From: an uncultured Collinsella sp. | GTDB lineage: Bacteria > Actinomycetota > Coriobacteriia > Coriobacteriales > Coriobacteriaceae | Assembly (NCBI GenBank): GCA_900549065.1 | Contig: URNC01000020.1 | Span: 1 to 19,455, forward strand | DNA length: 19,455 bases | Reading direction: 5' to 3' | Part shown: positions 1-7,118 of the stretch, in pieces | Numbering within the stretch: the stretch's first letter is position 1 | How the letters are laid out: the number at the start of each line of letters is the position of its first letter | Position numbers and translations under genes: made by a program | The notes under the pieces: generated by a model | The model's input: the letters and a program-made list of their open reading frames with translations, nothing else | What the model was told of the DNA's origin: nothing | Databases searched by the model: none

Positions 1-709
1 CGCACCCCTTGATCGACTGGAGCGCCTCGACCTCCGCCGAGAGGGGGCCCGCCGCGACGGCGGCCCTGTACTCGGCGAGGAGGTCGTCGCGCGTCTCGGC
101 GGCCGCCTCGACCTCGTTCCTCAGCGCCGCCAGCGCCCGGATGCCGCCGTCGTCGGCGGGCCGAACCTTGTCGAGCCACCTGAGGAAGTCGTACGTCCAG
201 TACTTCCGGGGGTTGCCGGCCGGCGTCGTGCCGCCGTAGACGTAGCCCCGGCGGGCCAGGAACGCCAGGAGCCGCTGCTTCGCCGCCGCGAGCCTCGCGG
301 TCGCGTCGTCGTGGGCGGCGGCGAGGTCCCTGAGCCCCTCGATCTCGGGGGACGGCACCCATACCGGGGTGACGTCGTGCGACAGTATCGCCTTTGCCAT
401 CCTCGCCGCGTCGTTGCGGTCGTTCTTGGACGAGAGGTCGGCCGCCGACCTCGGGACCTTGGAGACGGCCGCGACGACGCAGTCGACGCCGAGCCCGGAG
501 AGCTCCCTCTGCGGGGCGAAGCCGAGGTATCCGCTCTCGTATGCGGCGAGCGACGGGCCCGGGAATCCCGACATCCACTCCGCGACCTCGCCCCAGGGGT
601 TGCCGCGGAACCTCCTCGTCACGGCCTCGCCCGTCTCCGCGTCGAGCGCGCAGACGGTGGTGGACCTGAGGTGTACGTCCATTCCGAAGGCGGTAGAATA
701 TCTAGGCAC
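1..709 (-). mobile_element. IS110-family transposase, N-terminal part (cut by window edge)
   Basis: Reading leftward from a GTG at 709-707, an open frame of 236 codons runs off the left edge without a stop. The protein starts MPRYSTAFGMDVHLRSTTV and has the DEDD (RuvC-like) features of IS110 recombinases: Asp11 in FGMDVH, Glu58 in AAYESGY, and the SKNDRNDAARMAKAI block with Asp97 and Asp100. A GGGAGG at 715-720 is a good ribosome site for this GTG. The C-terminal Tnp_20 domain with the catalytic Ser should lie left of the window. IS110 enzymes move circular DNA intermediates, in known cases guided by a bridge RNA from the element's own non-coding end. No terminal inverted repeat is expected or seen. 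The family call is firm; whether the copy is intact, and whether it is IS110 proper or IS1111, cannot be told here. Confidence 0.9.
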
Positions 710-881
710 GGGAGCCTCCCAACCTCGTTGCGGCGCGGCTGCGCCTCTGGCACTTCAACAACATTGTCGCAGCCCCGACCCGCGGTCACGAGCGGGGGCT
801 CCTGTCGTTTCCGTGCCCTCGGATTGGGTCATAGTGTCTGTCCGTCCTCTGCCTGCGGCGTTGCCATGGTGGTCATTGGGG
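710..881 (-). ncRNA. Non-coding 5' region of the IS110 element; possible bridge RNA
   Basis: This gene-free stretch lies just upstream of the transposase start. In the IS110 (not IS1111) subgroup the bridge RNA is transcribed from this side of the element. Read on the minus strand it contains a GC-rich stem, AGCCCC pairing with GGGGCT around 767-800, with an inner CCCGC/GCGGG pairing. A smaller GGCGC/GCGCC hairpin follows near 733-746. These are compatible with a folded RNA, but the element end was not located, so the boundaries are approximate and the call is an inference from family knowledge. Confidence 0.3.
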
Positions 882-934
882 CGGCAGTTGGGGACGTTCC
901 TTTTCTGCCGGCAGTTGGGGACACTCCTTGTGCC
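882..934. repeat. Two direct REP-like hairpin units
   Basis: The 14-mer CGGCAGTTGGGGAC occurs at 882-895 and again at 909-922, offset by 27 bp. Each copy can close a small hairpin: CGGCAG (882-887) with CTGCCG (905-910), and GGCA (910-913) with TGCC (931-934). The loops hold GGGGACGTTCC and GGGGACACTCC. Short GGGAC-containing palindromes like these resemble REP elements moved by RAYT (IS200-like) transposases, but no RAYT gene is in the window. Confidence 0.55.
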
Positions 935-954
935 AGCGTTGCACCGAGTGCTTG

Positions 955-1125
955 GGAAACCGCGACCCGGTTTTTGGCCGAATAGTGGGTCGCATTTTCC
1001 GGATGGGGTGGGTTGCGGAAACTGCGACCCGGAATATTGCTCTGAAGTGGGATGCGGTTTCCCTGATGCGCCTCAAACGGAAAGCGCATCCCATTCCGGA
1101 GCTTCAAAACGGGATGCGCTTTCCG
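955..1125. repeat. 171-bp array A: six alternately inverted GGAAA-GCGACCC/GCATCCC units
   Basis: Six related 14-17-bp units alternate in orientation with a ~31-nt period. Forward units start at 955, 1016 and 1078; reverse units are 987-1002, 1049-1062 and 1110-1125. The forward consensus is CGGAAACTGCGACCCGG; some units carry CATCCC in place of CGACCC. Units 2/3 and 4/5 form near-perfect inverted pairs with one mismatch each over 14 bp, and units 5/6 match perfectly over 14 bp. The linkers (for example TTTTTGGCCGAA after unit 1) resemble those of array B at 15872-16042. This is not a CRISPR, because the units alternate in orientation and the linkers are short and partly conserved. Confidence 0.85.
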
Positions 1126-1166
1126 CGCGGAAGAATTGTCGCAGCTGCGTTAAGCAGTGTCGCTCG

Positions 1167-1835
1167 TTACTCGCCCAGGATCAGCGCTGCGAGCTCTGCC
1201 TGGGTGTCCACCACGTAGTCGGCGCCGGTGGCTTCCAGCTCTGCGCGGCCGCGGAAACCCCAGCTGACGCCCGCACTCTTAAGGCCGGCGTTGTGGCCGG
1301 TCAGGATATCGACATTGGAATCGCCTACGTAGAGCGTGGTCGCCGGGTCGGCGCCTAGCTCTTCCATCACATGCAGCGTGACGGGTGCTTCGGGCTTGGG
1401 CGGAAACGCATCGACACGGCCCTGCACCAGCGCAAAGCGCTTGGAACCAAAATACTTTTCGATAAGCGAAGCCGCCGAGACGTGGTCCTTGTTAGTGAGC
1501 ACGGCAAGCTGAACGCCCGCGGCGCGCAAGCGGTCGAGCATCTCGATCGTGCCGGCATAGGGAGCGGTGTGGTCTTCCTTGTGCTCGCCGTAGTAAGCCC
1601 TAAACTCGGCAAGCGTCTGCTCAAACATGCGGCCGTCGCCTGCGTACTCGGCGGGCATAAAGCGCTCAACCAGCTTGAGCATGCCGTTTCCCACCTTGTA
1701 GCGGTACTCGTCAACGGCAAACGTGGGCCAGCCGTGCGCCTCGCAGGTATGGTTGCCGGCGGCCGCCAGGTCCTCGAGCGTGTTGAGAATGGTGCCGTCC
1801 AGGTCAAAGATCACATGGGAAAAAGCTGCTGCCAT
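1167..1835 (-). CDS. HAD-family phosphatase, phosphoglycolate phosphatase-like
   Basis: A 222-aa haloacid-dehalogenase superfamily hydrolase. All four HAD motifs are visible: DLDGT with the nucleophile Asp11 and acid/base Asp13, Thr114 in AVLTNK, Lys147 in FPPKPEAP, and GDSNVD with Asp172 and Asp176 for Mg2+. The helical cap sits between motifs I and II, as in the Gph/PGMB-like subfamily, and the length is typical. The start at 1835 is chosen because GGAG lies six bases upstream and motif I then falls at the usual distance; an upstream ATG at 1898 would add 21 residues without family resemblance. It follows hypE by 105 bp and has its own candidate promoter over the hypE stop codon. The substrate cannot be read from the sequence; phosphoglycolate or another small phosphate ester is the usual guess. 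No link to hydrogenase is shown beyond position. Confidence 0.85.
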   Translation of the reverse strand: MAAAFSHVIFDLDGTILNTLEDLAAAGNHTCEAHGWPTFAVDEYRYKVGNGMLKLVERFMPAEYAGDGRMFEQTLAEFRAYYGEHKEDHTAPYAGTIEMLDRLRAAGVQLAVLTNKDHVSAASLIEKYFGSKRFALVQGRVDAFPPKPEAPVTLHVMEELGADPATTLYVGDSNVDILTGHNAGLKSAGVSWGFRGRAELEATGADYVVDTQAELAALILGE

Positions 1836-1917
1836 GGGTGCTCCTGCCGCTTGAGTTGTAAAACGCACCCCATGATACTGGGCATGCGTGCCGGGCATGT
1901 TTGGAATCTGAATATCT

Positions 1918-1947
1918 TTAATAGCCCTGAGCCTTTGTCGTTAGCAA
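1918..1947 (-). promoter_or_regulatory. Candidate promoter for the HAD phosphatase gene
   Basis: On the minus strand, TTGCTA (1947-1942) is followed after 18 bp by TATTAA (1923-1918). The -35 element overlaps the hypE stop codon. This would give a leader of roughly 75 nt to the ATG at 1835. Found by eye and based on sigma-70-type consensus only. Confidence 0.4.
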
Positions 1948-2975
1948 ATTCTCGGCAGCTGCTCTCCTACGAGCATGTCGAGGATGCGGGTCGAGCCCCA
2001 GCCGGTGCGCACGCGCACGGCGGGATGGGCGCCCTCGGCAAGTGGCAGCACGCGGCCGATGATGGCGGCATTCTCGCCGTAGCGGGCGGCGCGCATGGCG
2101 CTCAGCGCGGCATCGGCTTGCTCGGCCGGCACGACGGCAACCATCTTGCCCTCGTTTGCCACCTGCAGCACATCGTAGCCGAGCATCTCGCAGGCGGCCT
2201 GCACGTCGGGACGCACGGGCACGGCATCCTCGTCGATCTCCATGGCAACGCCGCTGGCCTGCGCAAACTCGTTGAGCGTCGAGGCCAGGCCACCGCGCGT
2301 GGGGTCGCGGAAGCAGCGTGTGTCGGGTGCTGCGGAAAGCACATCGGCAATCAGGTGGTTGAGCGGCGCGGCGTCGCTTTCGATGGTGCTCGAAAACGCC
2401 AGACCCTCGCGTTGGCTCATGATAGCGATGCCGTGGTCGCCCAGTGTACCCGAGACCAGGATGACATCGCCGGGCTGGCAGTTTGCGCCGCTGAGCGCCA
2501 CGCCCGCAGGCACCTCGCCCACGCCGGCGGTATTGATATAGACGCCGTCGGCCCCGCCGCGCTCGACCACCTTGGTGTCGCCCGTGATTATGGACACGCC
2601 CGCCTCGTGCGCCGTCTCGGCCATCGTCTGCACAATCTGGCGGAGCCTATCCATGGGATAGCTCTCTTCGAGGATAAAGCCGCACGACAGGTAGCGCACG
2701 TTGGCGCCCGAGGTCGCGACGTCGTTGACGGTTCCGCACACGGCGAGGCGGCCGATGTTGCCACCGGGGAAGAACTGCGGCGAGACTACAAAGCTGTCGG
2801 TCGACATGGCGATGCGCCCGCTCGCGGGCAGCGCGGCGACGCCGGCATCGTTGCCTTCGAGCAGCTCGGGCGACCCAAAGGCATCCAAAAAGACCTCATC
2901 GATGATGCGTTTCATCATCTGGCCGCCGGAGCCGTGGCCCAGCAGGACGGTGCTATCGGTAACGCTATGGGACAT
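1941..2975 (-). CDS. hypE: Hydrogenase maturation factor HypE
   Basis: A 344-aa protein of the PurM/AIR-synthase-like family. HypE takes the carbamoyl group that HypF places on its C-terminal cysteine, dehydrates it with ATP to a thiocyanate, and donates cyanide to the iron held by HypC-HypD. Diagnostic points are LLGHGSGG near residues 11-18, EGNDAGV and DSFVVSP for nucleotide binding, and the exact C-terminal PRIC ending with Cys344 as the carrier residue, so the gene is full length. The ATG at 2975 has GGAG about nine bases upstream. It lies 48 bp downstream of hypD on the same strand and is almost certainly cotranscribed with it. It acts in the cytoplasm in the HypF-HypE and HypC-HypD-HypE complexes. 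Identification is secure. Confidence 0.97.
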   Translation of the reverse strand: MSHSVTDSTVLLGHGSGGQMMKRIIDEVFLDAFGSPELLEGNDAGVAALPASGRIAMSTDSFVVSPQFFPGGNIGRLAVCGTVNDVATSGANVRYLSCGFILEESYPMDRLRQIVQTMAETAHEAGVSIITGDTKVVERGGADGVYINTAGVGEVPAGVALSGANCQPGDVILVSGTLGDHGIAIMSQREGLAFSSTIESDAAPLNHLIADVLSAAPDTRCFRDPTRGGLASTLNEFAQASGVAMEIDEDAVPVRPDVQAACEMLGYDVLQVANEGKMVAVVPAEQADAALSAMRAARYGENAAIIGRVLPLAEGAHPAVRVRTGWGSTRILDMLVGEQLPRIC

Positions 2976-3023
2976 ATCGAAAACTCCAATCGTGGGTGGT
3001 GCCGGTGTGCGGGTGTGCCCGGG

Positions 3024-4136
3024 CTAGTCGCGGTAGCGGTAGTACGCCGCGCAGCTGCCCTCGGAGCTCACCATGCACGGGCCGACGGGGTGCTCGGGCG
3101 TGCAGGTGCGGCCAAAGAGCGGGCAGCTGCTCGGCGCAATGGCCCCGCGCAGCACGTCGCCGCAGCGGCACCCGCGCGGCTCGACCGTCGCCTCAACGGG
3201 CACGTCAAAGCGAGCGCGGGCATCAAAGCGCGAGAACTCGGGGCGGATGGAAAGGCCCGAGTTGGCAATCAGCCCCAGCCCGCGCCATGTGGTATCGCAC
3301 GGCTCAAACACCTGCTCGACCAGCTGGCGCGCCACGGGATTGCCGTCTGCGTTGACGCCACGGCGGTAGGCGTTGTCAATCACCGGCCTGTCCTCGACAA
3401 CCATCTGGACCAGCATGCAGATGCCCTGCAGGATATCGACCGGTTCAAATCCCGTGACCACGCCCGGGGTATTGAATTCGTCGACCAAAAAGCTAAAGGG
3501 CACCAAGCCCGTGATGGTGGCGACGTGGCCCGGCAGGATAAAGCCGTCGATGGTGGTCTCGGGGTCGTTGGCGATGGCGCGCAACGCCGGCGGCGTGGTC
3601 TTGTGGGCGCAATAGACCGAGAAGTTCAAAAGCCCGCGCGCCTCGGCCTCCAAGATGGCGGCGGCGATGGTGGGCGTCGTAGTCTCAAAGCCCACGCCCA
3701 TAAAAATGACCGGGCGATCAGGGTTTTGCTCGGCAATGTCGAGCGCGTCGAGCGGGGAATAGACGATGCGGATATCGCGCCCCGCCGCCTTTTGCGCAGC
3801 GAGCGAGGTGGATGATCCGGGCACGCGCATCATGTCGCCAAAGGTGGTGATGATGGCGCCGTCTATGTTGGCGAGTGCGATTGCGTGGTCGATGTCGCGG
3901 TTGGCGGTAACGCAGACGGGGCAACCCGGGCCGCTCAGCAGCTTGAGCCCGGCCGGCATAATGGAGCGAAAGCCATAGCGACCGATGCTCACGGTGTGCG
4001 TGCCGCAGACTTCCATAAGGTTGATGGTGCGGTCGCCGACGAGTTCATGGATGCGTTCGATGAGCTCGCGGGCCAGCTTGGAATCGCGAAATGCCGAAAA
4101 GTCGATACCGGAGCGAACCGGCTGTCCGGCCGCCAC
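3024..4136 (-). CDS. hypD: Hydrogenase maturation factor HypD
   Basis: A 370-aa Fe-S protein that forms the scaffold for building Fe(CN)2CO with HypC. The family's three conserved blocks are present: MEVCGTHT with Cys44, SGPGCPVC with Cys72 and Cys75, and MGVGFETTTPT. The C-terminal cysteine cluster (RGCRCGD, SSCPLFGRTC, GPCMVSSEGSC), which binds a [4Fe-4S] cluster, follows in about the last 55 residues. Translation starts at a GTG (4136-4134) that shares one base with the hypC stop codon (TAGTG), with GAGG about eight bases upstream, so the two are probably translationally coupled. HypC and HypD act as a tight complex, which fits the coupling. The length is normal for the family and no key residue is missing. 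Confidence 0.97.
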   Translation of the reverse strand: MAAGQPVRSGIDFSAFRDSKLARELIERIHELVGDRTINLMEVCGTHTVSIGRYGFRSIMPAGLKLLSGPGCPVCVTANRDIDHAIALANIDGAIITTFGDMMRVPGSSTSLAAQKAAGRDIRIVYSPLDALDIAEQNPDRPVIFMGVGFETTTPTIAAAILEAEARGLLNFSVYCAHKTTPPALRAIANDPETTIDGFILPGHVATITGLVPFSFLVDEFNTPGVVTGFEPVDILQGICMLVQMVVEDRPVIDNAYRRGVNADGNPVARQLVEQVFEPCDTTWRGLGLIANSGLSIRPEFSRFDARARFDVPVEATVEPRGCRCGDVLRGAIAPSSCPLFGRTCTPEHPVGPCMVSSEGSCAAYYRYRD

Positions 4137-4396
4137 TAGTATGCCTCGGCCGGGTTGCTGGCCAGTTGGTCTTCTTCGGCCAGTTCGGTCATGGCATTAA
4201 CGAGCTCGAGCGTTTCTTGCGCTTCCTGCTCGTCGACGATCTGGATGCCAAAGCCGGCGTGTACGAGAATATAGTCGCCAACCTGCGCCGTCGGCACGAG
4301 TCGCAGCGACACGGGGCGCTCGATGCCCATCATGTCGACGGTGGCCTTGAGGTCGTCGTCGCGTTTGACTACTTTACCGGGAACGGCAAGGCACAT
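4136..4396 (-). CDS. hypC: Hydrogenase assembly chaperone HypC/HupF
   Basis: An 86-aa chaperone beginning MCLAVPGKV, the hallmark of HypC. Cys2, exposed after removal of Met1, holds the iron of the maturing Fe(CN)2CO and contacts the hydrogenase large subunit. A central VGDYILVHAGFGIQIVDEQEAQETL matches the family beta-barrel and C-terminal helix. A strong AGGGGAA lies seven bases upstream of the ATG. The stop overlaps the hypD start by one base. The 134 bp between hypF and hypC hold only a small CCATCA/TGATGG hairpin at 4443-4456 and no convincing terminator, so all four hyp genes may share one transcript. Confidence 0.97.
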   Translation of the reverse strand: MCLAVPGKVVKRDDDLKATVDMMGIERPVSLRLVPTAQVGDYILVHAGFGIQIVDEQEAQETLELVNAMTELAEEDQLASNPAEAY

Positions 4397-4530
4397 ATTG
4401 TTCCCCTTTTATACGCTTTGCGCTGGATAGGCGCTCAATAATCCATCAGTTGATGGTAGCGCTCGTGGGGTTCGCGGGCAAACGCGTTACGCCTGTGAGA
4501 CGGCTGGGCGCGGTGGGGTGCGAGGGCGAG

Positions 4531-7002
4531 CTACTGTGATGCAATCTGCGCAAGACGAGCGCTTGCGACCGCCGCCTGACCGTAGGCGATGCAGCCGTCA
4601 TTGACGGGCACGGTGTGGGGGACAAGGACGGTAAGGCCTGCGCTTTTGAGCTCGCGGGTGAGGAGCTGAAGCAGAAGTCGGTTCATGAACACGCCGCCCG
4701 AGAGCGCGACGGTGTCGATGCCCTCGTGCACGCAGATTTCGCTGGCGATGCGCGCCGAGGAGCGCGCGACGGCGACATGGAAGTCGAGTGCGAGCCTGTC
4801 GGCGGACGCTCCGGCTTCAATTCCTCCCAAAAGTGCCTCAAAGAGTGCTTTCTGGTCCAGAACATAGGGACCGTCCAAACACGATGGGCCAGATGCGAAA
4901 TAGCCGGCGTTGTCGTCGGGAAAACGGGCGATTTCGTTGTCGAGCGCGCGCCAGGCGGCGGCTTCGAGTTCTATGGCGGGTTCGCCCTCGTAGGTTGCCT
5001 TGCCGCAGATACCCAGAATCGCTGTCGCGGCATCAAAGAGACGCCCCATGCTGCTGGTACGCGGGCTGTTGATGCCGCGCTCGATCATGGTGGCTGTCAC
5101 GCTGCGTGTTTGCTCGTCGAGGCTGTCCAAAAGCCGAGCGGCACCTGGGTGCTCGAGCAGGCCGAGCTCACTGAGCAGGGCAAAGGCGTTGCGGCGGGCG
5201 TCGCGCACGGAGGCCGCCCCACCGGGGAGCGCCCAGGTGCGCAAATGCGCGGCGCGCTCAAAGCCGTCAAGGCCGGCAACAAGAAACTCGCCGCCCCAAA
5301 TGGTCCCATCGGTGCCGGCGCCGGTGCCGTCAAAGGCGATGCCAAGGACGCGCGCGTCGGTTGTAAGCTGGCCCGCGGCGATAGCCTCAGCCATTACGCT
5401 CGCGATATGCGCATGATGGTGCTGCACCTCGACGAGCGGCAGATTGCATTTTCGCGCCTGCTCGCGCGCCCACTGGCCCGATAGATAGCTGGGGTGTAAA
5501 TCGCAGGCCAAGGCGGCGGGCGCCAAATCAAAGAGATCTTCCAAGCGCGTGCGCGCGGTGTTCCAGGCATCGAAGGTCCCGCCGTTTTCAACATCGCCGA
5601 TATGCTGCGACACAAAACAGGTCGCCTCGCCGTTCGTCCCTTCACGCGTGAGCGTAATCGTGGCCTTTTGTTGCGGCCCGCAGGCGAGTACGCAGGACGG
5701 AGCGCCGTCGAGCGCCGGCAACGGCAGCGGCTGGGGTGCATATCCACGAGCGCGGCGAACGGGCATAACGGCGCCGTCGACCACGCGCACCACGGAATCG
5801 TCATAGCGCGAGAGAATCGCTCGATCGTTGCCGAGCAGCGCGTCGGCAATGCCGGCGGCAACGAGGCGCTCCCAGGCAAGATCGTCATCGGTCTCGATGG
5901 GCTCTTCGCTCAGGTTGCCGCTGGTCATGACGAGCGCGTGCATACCGTGTGACGCGGCAGCTGCAAGCAGAAGATGCTGAAGCGGGGTGTAGGGGAGCAT
6001 AACGCCAAGCTCGGGCAGGTCGCGCGCGACGGACGGTGCGAGTACGAGGGCGTCGGAAGAATCGCCGTCGTTCCCGCAAACAGCCCGCCGGCGCAGCAGC
6101 ACGATGGGGCGGATACTGCCGGCGAGCAGATCGCGTTCAGCATCGTCGATATGGCACAGGCGCCCGGCATCGGCAAGACTGCGCACCATGACGGCAAGCG
6201 GCTTATTGCTGCGACGCTTGCGACGGCGCAGCTCGGCCACCGCCTGCTCGTTGGCAGCGTCACAGGATAGATGGAATCCGCCCAGGCCCTTGATGGCGAC
6301 GATGCCACCGCTGGCCAGCAGCTCAACGCAGCGCTCGATGATAGCGTCGCTGGCCTCGCGTGTGGTGCCGACGGCCGGTGTCGCGGACGAATTCCCGCAC
6401 GCATCGCCGTTCACAGCCTCGCGCCACGTAATATGCGGCCCGCAATCAAAGCAGGCATCGGGTTGCGCGTGAAAACGCCGGTCGAGTGGGTCGGCATACT
6501 CCGCGGCACACCTGGGACACATGGGAAAACAATCCATCGACGTGGCCGCTCGGTCATAAGGCAACGATCGGATGATGGTAAAGCGTGGCCCGCAGTTAGT
6601 GCAGTTGATAAAGGGGTAGTGATAGCGTCGGTCGGCGGGATCGAACAATTCGCGCAAGCAATCGTTGCAGGTGGCGATATCGGGCGAGACAAGCGTCGTG
6701 TGCGCGGTCTGGTCCTGCGATGCTACGATGCGAAAGCCCTGTTCGTTGGCGGCATCCCAACCGTTGGCTGCCAAGTCCACAACCTCGACATGCTCTACGC
6801 GGGCTGCCGCAGGCGCATGCTCAGAAAGCGCGGCAACAAAAGCATCGAGCGCATCGGCCGGAGCGTGCACCTCGATATGCACGCCGTCGCCCGCATTGAG
6901 CACCCATCCGCAAATGCCATGCGCCATGGCCTCGCGATACACAAACGGTCGCATGCCAACGCCCTGTACAATGCCCGTCACATGAATATGCACATGCCGC
7001 AT
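4531..7002 (-). CDS. hypF: Carbamoyltransferase HypF
   Basis: A large 823-aa enzyme that turns carbamoyl phosphate and ATP into a carbamoyl group on the HypE C-terminal cysteine, the source of the hydrogenase cyanide ligands. Four domains follow in order: an N-terminal acylphosphatase-like domain (GIVQGVGMRPFVYREA with Arg18), paired zinc fingers (CNDC, CTNCGPR, CPRC, CFDCGPH, roughly residues 105-190), a YrdC-like ATP-binding domain (IKGLGGFHLSCDA, RRKRRSNKPLAVM), and a Kae1-like C-terminal domain with the metal site HHHAHIASVMAEA and FDGTGAGTDGTIWGGEF. The ATG at 7002 is preferred to one nine codons upstream because GAGGGG sits six bases before it and it matches the family N-terminus. The 116 bp before it carry a REP pair. 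All expected motifs are present. Confidence 0.96.
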   Translation of the reverse strand: MRHVHIHVTGIVQGVGMRPFVYREAMAHGICGWVLNAGDGVHIEVHAPADALDAFVAALSEHAPAAARVEHVEVVDLAANGWDAANEQGFRIVASQDQTAHTTLVSPDIATCNDCLRELFDPADRRYHYPFINCTNCGPRFTIIRSLPYDRAATSMDCFPMCPRCAAEYADPLDRRFHAQPDACFDCGPHITWREAVNGDACGNSSATPAVGTTREASDAIIERCVELLASGGIVAIKGLGGFHLSCDAANEQAVAELRRRKRRSNKPLAVMVRSLADAGRLCHIDDAERDLLAGSIRPIVLLRRRAVCGNDGDSSDALVLAPSVARDLPELGVMLPYTPLQHLLLAAAASHGMHALVMTSGNLSEEPIETDDDLAWERLVAAGIADALLGNDRAILSRYDDSVVRVVDGAVMPVRRARGYAPQPLPLPALDGAPSCVLACGPQQKATITLTREGTNGEATCFVSQHIGDVENGGTFDAWNTARTRLEDLFDLAPAALACDLHPSYLSGQWAREQARKCNLPLVEVQHHHAHIASVMAEAIAAGQLTTDARVLGIAFDGTGAGTDGTIWGGEFLVAGLDGFERAAHLRTWALPGGAASVRDARRNAFALLSELGLLEHPGAARLLDSLDEQTRSVTATMIERGINSPRTSSMGRLFDAATAILGICGKATYEGEPAIELEAAAWRALDNEIARFPDDNAGYFASGPSCLDGPYVLDQKALFEALLGGIEAGASADRLALDFHVAVARSSARIASEICVHEGIDTVALSGGVFMNRLLLQLLTRELKSAGLTVLVPHTVPVNDGCIAYGQAAVASARLAQIASQ

Positions 7003-7020
7003 GCGACACCCCTCATCAAA

Positions 7021-7100
7021 ACCGACCAAAAAAGGACAGGTTTATTTTGGTAGGTAAAACGCTAAACCTGCCAAAACAAACCTGTCCCTTTTTGGCAGGT
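7021..7100. repeat. BIME-like pair of inverted 35-bp REP units
   Basis: Two 35-bp units face each other across a 10-bp linker: 7021-7055 and, on the opposite strand, 7066-7100. They agree at 30 of 35 positions. Each unit is itself a hairpin; in the right one ACCTGCCAAAA pairs with TTTTGGCAGGT over 11 bp around a GGGACAGG-containing loop. The whole block can also fold into one long stem. It fills most of the gap between the nikR-like gene and hypF and could lower read-through or stabilise mRNA there. It lacks a U-tract placed like that of a normal terminator, so REP/BIME is the better name. Confidence 0.8.
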
Positions 7101-7118
7101 GCGCTGCGGGAAATTCCG

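Noticed and set aside
829..1107. Minus-strand frames over the repeats near 830-1107
   Set aside because: They are made of repeat sequence (array A and the REP-like units) and have no family likeness.
955..1125. CRISPR array
   Set aside because: The repeats alternate in orientation, vary in sequence, and have 13-17-nt partly conserved linkers instead of unique ~30-nt spacers. No cas gene is near. The same applies to 15872-16042.
1371..3815. A very long plus-strand open frame (814 codons) across hypE and hypD
   Set aside because: It is antisense to hypE, hypD and the HAD gene, whose proteins have complete family motifs. Its translation is low-complexity and resembles no family; long antisense frames are common in high-GC DNA.
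4397..4430. A TATAAA box just before hypC as a separate hypCDE promoter
   Set aside because: TATAAA merges directly into the AGGGGAA ribosome site, leaving no room for a start site and leader.
4443..4456. Terminator between hypF and hypC
   Set aside because: The stem is only 6 bp (CCATCA/TGATGG), AT-balanced and without a U-tract on the minus strand.
7021..7100. Simple intrinsic terminator for nikR
   Set aside because: The T-runs lie inside the palindromic units rather than directly after a GC stem, and the two-unit inverted layout fits a REP pair better.
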